Positions 47,147-55,411 of a stretch of DNA of 64,000 bases are shown here, one piece after another (position 1 is the first letter of the stretch; each line of letters begins with the position of its first letter). The notes below the pieces were generated by a model. The model did no database searches, had not been told where the DNA came from, and saw only the letters and a list, made by a program, of their open reading frames with translations. Source of the DNA: Saccharomonospora glauca K62 (GTDB lineage Bacteria > Actinomycetota > Actinomycetes > Mycobacteriales > Pseudonocardiaceae); contig NZ_CM001484.1 of assembly GCF_000243395.2 (NCBI RefSeq), forward strand, positions 1,098,016-1,162,015, written 5' to 3'. A program made the position numbers and the translations under genes.

Positions 47147-47369
47147 TTCGCTTCTCGTTCCTGTGATCGCTTGAGGCATTATCGCTGGTCGGGGGCTATC
47201 GGTGGGCCTAGGTCCCCTCCCCCCACATGTCCGGCCTCGCCCGGTTGTCTAGCCCGTTTACCTTCTGCATGCGAAACTTTTTCGCCATTTTTCCTCGAAT
47301 ACACCCGATGACCTGCGGGTTTTCAGCCACCCATGCCGATCTGAGCATGCTGAGCATCAGGAGATCCCC

Positions 47370-47780
47370 GTGCGCAAGTGCACTAAGTGCGGCCTTGAAC
47401 TACGAACGAAAGAAGGCAACAAGATGACCAACAGATCACCACGGGCAGCCCAGTTCGAGGCCAAGGTTCACCAGGAATACCTGCTCGACCCGGACTCCTC
47501 AGCGCTCCTCGACACCATCCTCGACACGATGGACGTGATCCACGAGCTGTCTGAGGCTCAGCGAGGCCAGCCGCTGATCGCGAAGGGCAGCATGGGGCAA
47601 GCGGTGATCGCTCCGCTGGTCGCCGAACTGCGGCAGCAGAGGGCGCTTCTCAGCAGCCTCCTCAAGCGCCTGGGTCTGCCCGAGGAGGCCGCCGAAGACG
47701 ACGATGAGGTGTCCCTCGCCCGATCAGAGCGGGCGAGGAAGGCGGCTAGAGCCCGCTGGGACAAGCGGAAGGGTAGCTAA
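47370..47780 (+). CDS. phage terminase small subunit, P27-like
   Basis: 136 residues. The short N terminus has a CTKCGLE knuckle; from residue 19 the text (MTNRSPRAAQFEAKV, LDTILDTMDVIHEL, VAELRQQRALLSSLLKRLGLPEEA, ARKAARARWDKRKG) has the layout of actinophage P27-type terminase small subunits: a helical core, a LRxQR...LLxRLxLP stretch and a basic AARARW tail. TerS recognises pac/cos DNA for packaging. No large terminase, portal or capsid gene accompanies it. GTG 47370 has GGAGA six bases upstream; ATG 47424 is an alternative that would omit the CxxC. Confidence 0.7.
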   Translation: MRKCTKCGLELRTKEGNKMTNRSPRAAQFEAKVHQEYLLDPDSSALLDTILDTMDVIHELSEAQRGQPLIAKGSMGQAVIAPLVAELRQQRALLSSLLKRLGLPEEAAEDDDEVSLARSERARKAARARWDKRKGS

Positions 47781-48046
47781 TGGCAGGCCCCCGCAAGAAG
47801 CCCCGACAGACTGAGCGGAAGGTCTATCCGGGCCTCTGGGATACCGACTTCCCGAGAACCATGATTTACCGGCGTGAGCTTCTCCAAGACCCGGAAGCCG
47901 ACACAGACGACCTGACCTACGTCTACGTTGCCGACATGGCCAACACATATGCCGAGAGGTACGGAGGCCACCCACGGGACTACCTCCGGGCTATCCGGGC
48001 GGCCGTGGCGAACCACCACTACGGGCAGCCGCTAGAACGCTCGTAG
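47780..48046 (+). CDS. element protein following the terminase gene
   Basis: 88 residues, starting in TAATG overlap with the terminase stop, so translationally coupled to it. A basic N terminus (AGPRKKPRQTERKVYPG) leads into an acidic middle (DPEADTDDLTY). It may be a partner or specificity factor for the small terminase; this is inference from coupling alone. It converges on the 48,049 gene with two bases between stops. Confidence 0.55.
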   Translation: MAGPRKKPRQTERKVYPGLWDTDFPRTMIYRRELLQDPEADTDDLTYVYVADMANTYAERYGGHPRDYLRAIRAAVANHHYGQPLERS

Positions 48047-48048
48047 AT

Positions 48049-48360
48049 CTACGTCTCGTCCAGTGGGTTCCAGTCCACCTCTACAACCCCACGATCGCCG
48101 ATGATCTTTAGTGGTTCGCCAGCGTAGGCATAGATGGCCTGGAGATGGAGAGTACGGATCTTGGCAGAGGTCAACACGGAGAACATGTCCTCGGGCATGT
48201 GCGGGCGCAGGGTCTCGAGCGTGTCGGCCAGTTCCGCCACCCGGTCGGGATGTGGCCGCACGCCCCACGCTTTCGCAGCCTTCCGAAAGCCTGCGATCAG
48301 AGGGTCAGTGTCAGCGTCCGGCTCATCGGCGACGATGAACCATGGTCGGCTGTCGCTCAC
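48049..48360 (-). CDS. element cargo protein of unknown function
   Basis: 103-residue soluble acidic protein (MSDSRPWFIVADEPDADTDP). Mostly helical, no Cys, no motif recognised. Last gene of the minus-strand cargo block, 29 bases after the DUF3558 gene. Confidence 0.55.
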   Translation of the reverse strand: MSDSRPWFIVADEPDADTDPLIAGFRKAAKAWGVRPHPDRVAELADTLETLRPHMPEDMFSVLTSAKIRTLHLQAIYAYAGEPLKIIGDRGVVEVDWNPLDET

Positions 48361-48389
48361 CGGCCTACCTTTCGCCCGTAGTCAACGGC

Positions 48390-49025
48390 CTAAGACTGAG
48401 CTTTCAGGTTGGCAACCACCCAGCTAGCAACCTGCTGCACCGGTTCACAGGAGTCCTTGCCTTTTTCCTCTGCGTCAACTCCGAGAGTGCCCGTCACCGA
48501 TATTGCATACTCATCGCTGAGACCGACCATCGTCGTACACATCGGGTCTGTGTCGCTCTTCTTGTACACGACGGCGGGGAAGCCTTCGATCGGTCCGACC
48601 TCGTTAAACACGGGCATTTGCGGTTTAGCGTTTGCGTAAGTCGCGCTAAGCCCTTCACCCGGCTCGGTTTGGAAGGTCACAGCAAACGATGCGAGCGCGT
48701 CGGTGTTGTTCCAGTCGCACCGTGGGCCGAGTCCGTCAATGTTCTGCCGCTTACCGGTGGACGCATTATCTCCAAGGGCTGCCTTGACCTGTTCCGGTGT
48801 CAGCGCTTGGCACGGGTCACCAGACAACACCGATCGGGGAAGAGGGTTGTCTACGGCTGGCGCACCACTGTGCGGAAGGTCCGAGGCTGCCTGGCTACTG
48901 GCGGCAGCAGAGGACGGAACAGAGCTAGCGGCGTCCTGTGGCTCAGCTTGGCCGTCCTCGGTAGAACAGGCCGTGGCCAGTACCGCCAGTGAACCGACCG
49001 CCAACACCGTGAGTACACGCTTCAT
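48390..49025 (-). CDS. DUF3558 family lipoprotein
   Basis: 211 residues. A lipoprotein signal peptide MKRVLTVLAVGSLAVLATAC with Cys at 20, a Ser/Ala/Gln-rich linker, then the DUF3558 domain: DPCQALTPEQVKAALGD, GPRCDWNN, FPAVVYKKSDTDPMCTTMVGL and a last Cys in DSCEPVQQ. These surface lipoproteins abound in Pseudonocardiales and are usually chromosomal. The ATG overlaps the stop of the upstream gene (ATGA), so the pair is coupled. Presence inside a satellite suggests cargo acting at the cell envelope. Confidence 0.85.
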   Translation of the reverse strand: MKRVLTVLAVGSLAVLATACSTEDGQAEPQDAASSVPSSAAASSQAASDLPHSGAPAVDNPLPRSVLSGDPCQALTPEQVKAALGDNASTGKRQNIDGLGPRCDWNNTDALASFAVTFQTEPGEGLSATYANAKPQMPVFNEVGPIEGFPAVVYKKSDTDPMCTTMVGLSDEYAISVTGTLGVDAEEKGKDSCEPVQQVASWVVANLKAQS

Positions 49026-49483
49026 CAGTTGAACAGCCCCCCTCCGTCGCCGCCCCCGGCGTTCTTCACGTCCGTACCGGCTTGCTCGTCGGTCTCCTTG
49101 TAGACGTTCAATGCCTTCCGTAGGTTCTTGGCAATCGCCCGCGCGTGCTCCCACTGCTGCTGAACGTTGTCAGCGCCAAGCTGGTTCGCCTGCCGGGCTA
49201 CCTCAGTGAAGTGCATGCTTCCGGGGTCTTCAGCCGGTGGCTGAATGTTCACAAGGTCGCGGGCGATTTGTGCCGTCTCTTGCAGTCGCTCCACGATCCA
49301 GTCAGATTGCCGGACCAGACCTTCGGCGGTCTCTAGGTCTATCAGGAAGCCCCCGACGGGTCCGGCTGACTCGGTAACCCAGCCGTCTGCCGTCGCAGTG
49401 CCCTTGTCGCCCTTGACGGCAAACGTCAGCTTGTCCCAGATGTTGCCGCCCGTGGCTGCCGTGTCACCCGTGTTGTCTGTCAT
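49025..49483 (-). CDS. partner protein of the DUF3558 lipoprotein
   Basis: 152 residues, without signal peptide, helical, ending in a Gly-rich tail (GGGDGGGLFN). Its N terminus (NIWDKLTFAVKGDKGTATADGWVTESAGPVGGFLIDLETAEGLVR) and central amphipathic helices resemble ESX/WXG-associated actinobacterial hypotheticals that often sit directly before DUF3558 genes. Function unknown; joint action with the lipoprotein is inferred from the four-base overlap and from this recurrent pairing. Confidence 0.6.
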   Translation of the reverse strand: MTDNTGDTAATGGNIWDKLTFAVKGDKGTATADGWVTESAGPVGGFLIDLETAEGLVRQSDWIVERLQETAQIARDLVNIQPPAEDPGSMHFTEVARQANQLGADNVQQQWEHARAIAKNLRKALNVYKETDEQAGTDVKNAGGGDGGGLFN

Positions 49484-49559
49484 GCCCCAGTGCTCCCCAT
49501 CACGTCGTAGGCCAACGGAAGCCTAGCGTAACGGCCTGCTGACACACCGGGGCAGGTTT

Positions 49560-49585
49560 CGGGCAGGTCGCCGCTAGCCCTGCCC
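49560..49585. terminator. hairpin in the cargo-integrase gap
   Basis: CGGGCAGG/CCTGCCCG stem around an 11-base loop, upstream of the cargo block and downstream of the integrase gene on the minus strand. Likely integrase terminator. Confidence 0.5.
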
Positions 49586-49624
49586 GTCTGCCCGCGGAGG
49601 CCGGGGATCCGCTGGTCACCACCG

Positions 49625-49651
49625 GGGTCTTCACAGTAGTAAGACCCTTTT
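49625..49651 (+). terminator. hairpin with T-run
   Basis: GGGTCTT/AAGACCC stem with a nine-base loop, then TTTT on the plus strand. It sits directly after the integrase stop and would block plus-strand transcription from entering the integrase gene antisense. Confidence 0.55.
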
Positions 49652-49653
49652 CG

Positions 49654-51204
49654 TCATCGTCCAAGATTCTTCAGGAAGAAATCATCCGGTAATTGTTCAC
49701 GTGTCCCGTCAGGGTGTGTGCGGAATACCCCCTGTTCCTGGACGTGTGTCCAACCGGGGAGGGCCTCGCGAAACCTAGGAGGACTCATTACCGTCATGAG
49801 TGTCAGCGGGTTAGGTTTAGCAAACCCTCGAAGCCTTGTCTTCTGGATAAGGTGCCGTCGCTCGTCGGTATCCATCCGGTCCCATGCTTCCCGGTATGTT
49901 TCCCCGGTGGGCCGATCTTCCCAGTGCCCCTCAGTTGACGGCAGGGATTCCAGCTCACGTCTACGGTCGGTAAGCCTCTTCAGGCGCTCTAGGTAGCCTT
50001 CCTCATCATCGTCATATAGTCCTGAGTCGGCTTCCTTTCGAACCCGAGAGATCGCCCGATTGACCTTCTCCAGTTCATCGGCGGTGTCGGTCCCTGGAAC
50101 CCAGACGGACTCTGTGACTTCGGTGTGTCCGATCTTTCCCAGGAAGTCCTCACGAAACATTTCCTCAAGCTCGTCGGCGGGAAGGCTTCGCATGGTGCAT
50201 TTTCCGGACGATGTGACTACCTCCCGGCAACGCCAATAGCGGTACTCTTGCCTCTTCCGGTTAGGTCGATGCTGGACGTTCAGATAGAGCGGCGAAAGCT
50301 CTTCCCTGGTGACGTAGCACTCCCAGCAGTAAACCACGTTGAGAAGTAGCCCGGACGGATTGCTTCGCTTCCGAGGTACTTTGTTGCTGGCGAGGACCGC
50401 GTTAGCCGTCCGGTAAAGGTCGTCAGAGACCAGCGGCTCACCGAATTGCACAGGCATGCCATCCGGGCCTAGAACTAGTTTCCCGTGATGCTTTTGCTGA
50501 CCTAGGATGGAAGTCCCGGAAACCATCCGCTTGATGGTTAACCCGTTCCATTGAGCAGAGCCCTTGCGGGGAGGTTTCACACCACGGTCATTGAGGTCAC
50601 GGACAATCTTGTTCACTGCCCAGTTGTCCGCTACCCGCTCGAATATCTCGCGGACGATGGCCGCTTGCTCCGGGTCGGGCTCTAGGCGGTATCCGTCACC
50701 GTCGGGAGCCTTCACCGATCGGTAGCCGTAGGGGAGTGCCCCGCCATGCCAGCGGCCTAGTTCGACCAGCTTTGCTCTGCTGGCCTTCGTGCGGGCCTTG
50801 ATGGCCTCTAGTTCGCCCTCTGCGACTCCGGCGAGGACTGAGGCAACCATGCGACCAGACCAGGTGTCTAAGTTGATGGACTCCCGGATGGTGGCGATAA
50901 CCTTCTTGTTCTCGTTTGCCCATGCGAACAGGTCATTCAGTCCGAACAGAGTACGTCCGAGGCGGTCGAGGGCTGCCGCTACGAGGACATCCCAGCTCTC
51001 GGGCTGCTGTAGCCACTGGGACAGTTCCGGGGCCTCTAGCGGGCTCACGGCACCCGATACGTCAACGTCAGTAGCCCACCCGACTATCTGGCCGTCATGC
51101 ATCTTGGCCCACCCCTCGATGGCCTCGCGCTGGCGTTCCACACTGGTGCTGGCGTCGGTGTCCCGGCTCAGGCGGATACGACCAACGATGCGAAGTTGTG
51201 ACAT
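49654..51204 (-). CDS. int: large serine recombinase (site-specific integrase)
   Basis: 516 residues. The N-terminal resolvase domain has catalytic Ser13 in RIRLSRDTDAST and the downstream helix VERQREAIEGWA; LDRLGRTLFGLNDLF and ASVLAGVAEGELEAIKARTKASR are the conserved catalytic-domain end. A recombinase domain follows (GALPYGYRSV, NKIVRDLNDRGVKPP). A zinc-ribbon domain has CWEC and a distal CREVVTSSGKC, and a coiled coil spans about 370-420, as in phiC31-type integrases. The gene starts 31 bases from the attR core. There is no Shine-Dalgarno site; TACGCT seven bases before the ATG suits a leaderless transcript. Confidence 0.93.
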   Translation of the reverse strand: MSQLRIVGRIRLSRDTDASTSVERQREAIEGWAKMHDGQIVGWATDVDVSGAVSPLEAPELSQWLQQPESWDVLVAAALDRLGRTLFGLNDLFAWANENKKVIATIRESINLDTWSGRMVASVLAGVAEGELEAIKARTKASRAKLVELGRWHGGALPYGYRSVKAPDGDGYRLEPDPEQAAIVREIFERVADNWAVNKIVRDLNDRGVKPPRKGSAQWNGLTIKRMVSGTSILGQQKHHGKLVLGPDGMPVQFGEPLVSDDLYRTANAVLASNKVPRKRSNPSGLLLNVVYCWECYVTREELSPLYLNVQHRPNRKRQEYRYWRCREVVTSSGKCTMRSLPADELEEMFREDFLGKIGHTEVTESVWVPGTDTADELEKVNRAISRVRKEADSGLYDDDEEGYLERLKRLTDRRRELESLPSTEGHWEDRPTGETYREAWDRMDTDERRHLIQKTRLRGFAKPNPLTLMTVMSPPRFREALPGWTHVQEQGVFRTHPDGTREQLPDDFFLKNLGR

Positions 51205-51234
51205 GCACTAGAGCGTACTCAACTTGACACCTCA

Positions 51235-51239
51235 GCGGT
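51235..51239. other. attR core (GCGGT)
   Basis: Right junction of the element; element sequence to the left (GACACCTCA), host AKR sequence to the right (GTCGAACG). Only these five bases are common to both ends, consistent with serine-integrase recombination, which needs no long shared core. Confidence 0.85.
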
Positions 51240-51386
51240 GTCGAACGTGGTGATGCCCGCGTCGAGAGCGGCCTTGATGCAGGCGTGGGCCTGCTCCTCC
51301 TCCACCTGGGAGCCGTGGGTGAGCCAGTTGCCGTACGAAATTTCACTGACGGAGAGGCCACTGCGGCCGAGACGACGAAACTCCAT
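51235..51386 (-). pseudogene. aldo/keto reductase, N-terminal part
   Basis: ATG 51386 starts [20 protein letters not shown] and runs to [10 protein letters not shown], then enters the element and stops four codons later (EVSS, TGA). This is the missing first 50 residues of the AKR whose remainder is at 40,193-41,041. The regular promoter stays with this half, so the host probably makes only a short non-functional peptide while the element is integrated. Confidence 0.9.
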
Positions 51387-51437
51387 GCCGCAAGCCTAAC
51401 GTTCAGTTTCTTCGCAAAGCTAACGACTTGGTGTCAC

Positions 51438-51612
51438 CGTGTCCGCAGTTCTCGTACGCGTGTCCGCAGTTCTCGTACGCGTGTCCGCAGGTTGCGTCAT
51501 CGTGTCCGCAGGTTGTGGTCACATACCTCCGCTGTGTGACACGGGCTCGCGTACGTGAGCTGCGGACACGTGTGCACGAAGTGCGGACACACGTGCGTAG
51601 CCTGCGGACACG
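51438..51612. repeat. seven GTGTCCGCA units in two opposed 21-bp-phased arrays
   Basis: CGTGTCCGCAG starts at 51438, 51459, 51480 and 51501 on the plus strand; its reverse complement CTGCGGACACG lies at 51560 and 51602 with a 9/11 variant at 51581. Spacing is exactly 21 bp within each array, and copies 2-4 mirror the three inverted copies about one centre (51535/51536). The nine-base core GTGTCCGCA is unchanged in all seven. Spacers are only partly alike (TTCTCGTACG twice). The array lies 11 bases past the DUF3043 stop and 52 bases upstream of the AKR start. Confidence 0.9.
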
Positions 51613-51622
51613 CCGGAGGGGG

Positions 51623-52300
51623 TCAGTCGACCTTGTCGCCGGGCTGCACGCGGGGCTTCGGCACCCTCAGCTTGCGCAACTGGCTCGCGCGCACGAACGC
51701 GTACCACCCGATGGAGGCGCCGCGGATGTTCTCCTTCGGGAACTTCGCGCGCACCTGCTTGGTGATGCGCCTGCCGTTGAGGAAGCCCTCGATGATCATG
51801 CCGAGCAGCATCACGGTGGTGAGCAACGTCGCGTACTGCTGCACCACGAAGATCGGGATCAGCAGGGTGATGAACACCACGATGGCCAGGGGCATGAACA
51901 GCCCCAGCACGTTGCGGCGCGAGTCGACGAGGTCCCGCACGTACGCCTTGACGGGCCCGCGGTCCCTGGGGAGCAGGTAGCGCTCGTCGCCCGCCAGCAT
52001 GCGCTCGCGTCGTTCGCGGGCCGCCGCGCGCCGCTCCTCCTTGCTGATCGGATTCTGTTTCCGCAGCTCGCGGCTGCGGCGGATGGCCTCCCGCGTGGTG
52101 CGGGGCGGGGGCGCGACGGGACCGCGTCGCTTGCCCTCGGCCTCCCGGCGCTTGGGTGTGGGCCGCCCCTTGCCCGGTGTGTAGCCCTTGCGACGGGCCT
52201 CGGCCGAGGAGTCGGCATCCGATACGGCCGTGCCGGACTTGGCGGCGGTCTCGTCGGCGGTGCCGGCTTCTTTGGTGGTCGAACGACGCAGGAACCTCAC
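51623..52300 (-). CDS. DUF3043 membrane protein
   Basis: 225 residues. A highly charged basic N-terminal region (GKGRPTPKRREAEGKRRGP then RRAAARERRERMLAGDE) precedes RDRGPVKAYVRDLVDSRRN, a DUF3043 signature, and two hydrophobic helices (FMPLAIVVFITLLIPIFVV and LLTTVMLLGMIIEGF). A conserved actinobacterial membrane protein of unknown role near erpA and the cytochrome oxidase genes in mycobacteria as well. GTG 52300 is chosen from conservation. Confidence 0.85.
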   Translation of the reverse strand: MRFLRRSTTKEAGTADETAAKSGTAVSDADSSAEARRKGYTPGKGRPTPKRREAEGKRRGPVAPPPRTTREAIRRSRELRKQNPISKEERRAAARERRERMLAGDERYLLPRDRGPVKAYVRDLVDSRRNVLGLFMPLAIVVFITLLIPIFVVQQYATLLTTVMLLGMIIEGFLNGRRITKQVRAKFPKENIRGASIGWYAFVRASQLRKLRVPKPRVQPGDKVD

Positions 52301-52436
52301 CCTGCCAGGGTATTGCAGCCCACACTCAGCATGTTCATCCGGTCGGCGAATGTGACACCATGAACTGTGGGAACAGAACGGGTGTCCGGTGTGTTGGAGC
52401 GGATACCCGCCTGAACCAAGACCGTGAGGGAGAGTC

Positions 52437-52814
52437 ATGACGACCGCTGAGCAGACCGGCAACCCTTCCGCCGACGCCGGTGAGGCCACACACGGCGTCA
52501 CCCTGACCGAGGCCGCCGCCGCCAAGGCGAAGGCGCTGCTCGAACAAGAGGGCCGGGACGACATGCACCTGCGCATCGCCGTGCAGCCCGGTGGCTGTGC
52601 CGGTTTGCGCTACCAGCTCTTCTTCGACGAGCGCACCCTGGACGGCGACCTGTTCCGTGAGTTCAACGGCTTGCGGGTGGCCGTCGACCGGATGAGCGCC
52701 CCCTACGTGGACGGCGCCGAGATCGACTTCGTCGACACGATCGAGAAGCAGGGCTTCACGATCGACAACCCGAACGCCGGTGGCTCCTGCGCCTGCGGCG
52801 ACTCCTTCCACTGA
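52437..52814 (+). CDS. erpA: iron-sulfur cluster insertion protein (HesB/IscA family)
   Basis: 125-residue A-type Fe-S carrier. The three cluster-ligand cysteines are in PGGCAGLRY and GSCACGDSF. It delivers clusters to apo-enzymes, plausibly including LipA and the Rieske protein encoded nearby. The N-terminal 20 residues are an unconserved extension. GAGGGAGAG lies six bases before the ATG. Confidence 0.93.
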   Translation: MTTAEQTGNPSADAGEATHGVTLTEAAAAKAKALLEQEGRDDMHLRIAVQPGGCAGLRYQLFFDERTLDGDLFREFNGLRVAVDRMSAPYVDGAEIDFVDTIEKQGFTIDNPNAGGSCACGDSFH

Positions 52815-53924
<1,110 letters not shown>

Positions 53925-53973
53925 CACCCGCGCCGTGCCCGCGACTTCTCCCTTCCTCAGGGGAGGAGGCACG

Positions 53974-55392
53974 ATGTCCGCGACGTTGCACCCCTTGGAC
54001 AAAGGGGACGTGCGCGCCCTGCGCGCCGCTCTCACCGGGACCGCTCTGACGCCTGAGGACCTCGGGTACGAGGACGTCAGGGCCGTGTTCAACGCCATGC
54101 TCACCGCGCGCCCGGCGGTGATCGCCCGGTGCGCGACTCCCGACGACGTCACGGCGGCGCTGGGCTTCGCGGCCGATCACGGCCTGGAGGTGGCGGTGCG
54201 CGGCGGCGGGCACAGCGTGGCCGGAGCCAGCCTGGTCGAGGGCGGTCTGGTGGTGGACCTGCGCCCGATGAACCACGTCACCGTGGACGCTGACCGGGGC
54301 ACCGTCACCGTCGGGGGAGGCGCGACGTGGGCCGACCTCGACCGCGCCACCCAGCCGTACCACCTCGCCACCACGGGAGGCCGGGTATCCACCACGGGTG
54401 TCGCGGGTCTCACTCTCGGCGGCGGCTCCGGCTGGTTGGAGCGCCGCTTCGGGCTGGCGTGCGACAACCTGCTCTCGGTGGACCTCCTCACGGCGGACGG
54501 CAGACGCTTAAGCGTGGACGACGAGCACTACCCCGAGCTGTTCTGGGGCCTGCACGGCGGCGGAGGCAACTTCGGGGTGGCGACGTCGTTGACGTTCGCC
54601 CTGCATCAGCTTCCGGAGTTCTGCGTCGCGCTCCTCGTGTGGCCGGCGGAGGACGGTCGTGCCGTGGCCTCGCTCTACCGCGACCTGCTCACCGACGCTC
54701 CCGACGCCGCCGGGGGCGGGCTGCTCTACCACACGGCCGCGCCGGACGACCCCGTCCCGCCGGAGTTGGTGGACACGTTGTGCTGCGCGGTCCTGGTGAC
54801 CTACACCGGGCCGGTCGAGGAGCTACGGGAGTTCGTCGCGCCACTGCTGGCTGCCGAGCCTCGGGGCGAGCTCGTCACCGAGGTTCCGTACGCGGAGTTC
54901 CAGGGCATGCTCGACGATCCGCCCGGTCAGCGGAACTACTGGTCCGACGAGAACCTTCGAAAGCTGCCCGACGAGGCACTCGACCGGTTCTGCGCGCGAG
55001 CCACGGAGATGCCCGTGCCGTCGGCGTCGCAGCAGTTGCTGTTCCCCTGGGGCGGCGCGATCGCCGGGGGACGCGACTGGCCCGGCTTCGACCGCGACGC
55101 GGCGTGGGCGGTGCATCCGTTCGGCGTGTACCTCGACCCCGCCGACGACGAACGCGTGAGGGCGTGGTCGCGTGGGCTGTGCGCCGACGTCCGTCCGTGG
55201 GGAACCGGTGACACGTATCTCAACTTCATCGGTGACGAAGGTCATGACCGGGTGGTCGCGGGCTACGGCGAGCGGAACTACCAACGTCTGGCCGAGCTCA
55301 AGGGCGAGTACGACCCGGACGACATCTTCCACCGGTGGCACGACATCCGGCCTCGACGCCGAGGACGGCCCGTCGTGGCGGACGCCGACTGA
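53974..55392 (+). CDS. FAD-linked oxidoreductase, berberine-bridge-enzyme-like
   Basis: 472-residue flavoprotein of the PCMH/BBE type. The FAD-binding segment RGGGHSVAGASLVEGGLVVDL contains the His that covalently binds FAD in this family; GLTLGGGSGWLERRFGLACDNLL and GGGGNFGVATSL follow, and the C-terminal BBE motif is NFIGDEGHDRVVAGYGERNYQRLAELKGEYDP (Tyr/Asn-rich). Such enzymes oxidise sugars or phenols; substrate unknown. GGGGAGGAGG precedes the ATG. It is inserted between adoK and asnB, which are neighbours in mycobacteria. Confidence 0.9.
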   Translation: MSATLHPLDKGDVRALRAALTGTALTPEDLGYEDVRAVFNAMLTARPAVIARCATPDDVTAALGFAADHGLEVAVRGGGHSVAGASLVEGGLVVDLRPMNHVTVDADRGTVTVGGGATWADLDRATQPYHLATTGGRVSTTGVAGLTLGGGSGWLERRFGLACDNLLSVDLLTADGRRLSVDDEHYPELFWGLHGGGGNFGVATSLTFALHQLPEFCVALLVWPAEDGRAVASLYRDLLTDAPDAAGGGLLYHTAAPDDPVPPELVDTLCCAVLVTYTGPVEELREFVAPLLAAEPRGELVTEVPYAEFQGMLDDPPGQRNYWSDENLRKLPDEALDRFCARATEMPVPSASQQLLFPWGGAIAGGRDWPGFDRDAAWAVHPFGVYLDPADDERVRAWSRGLCADVRPWGTGDTYLNFIGDEGHDRVVAGYGERNYQRLAELKGEYDPDDIFHRWHDIRPRRRGRPVVADAD

Positions 55393-55411
55393 CGCCCGCC
55401 ACGACGTCGCG

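Larger units (their letters stand above)
41037..51239. mobile_element. 10.2-kb integrated element with serine integrase and terminase small subunit, phage-satellite-like
   Basis: Bounded by GCGGT cores inside an aldo/keto reductase gene. It is visibly richer in A/T than the host and uses more ATG starts with strong Shine-Dalgarno sites. Left-to-right transcription covers 41,107-48,046: small genes, a winged-helix protein, an HTH protein, an RHH protein, cysteine-cluster proteins and a terminase small subunit. The right end is on the opposite strand: a three-gene cargo block and the serine integrase. I find no capsid, portal, protease, tail, lysis, large-terminase or FtsK/Tra gene. This fits a mobilisable phage satellite better than a prophage remnant or an AICE, but the class is inference. 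Confidence 0.85.

Noticed and set aside
41037..51239. Integrative conjugative element (AICE, pSAM2 type)
   Set aside because: No FtsK/TraSA-like translocase, no spread genes, no RepSA or prim-pol protein, and the integrase is a serine rather than tyrosine recombinase.
41037..51239. Complete prophage
   Set aside because: No large terminase, portal, capsid, tail or lysis genes; all genes are small and the total is about 10 kb.
51438..51612. CRISPR array
   Set aside because: Repeats are only 11 bp with 10-bp intervals, occur in both orientations and have no cas genes nearby.
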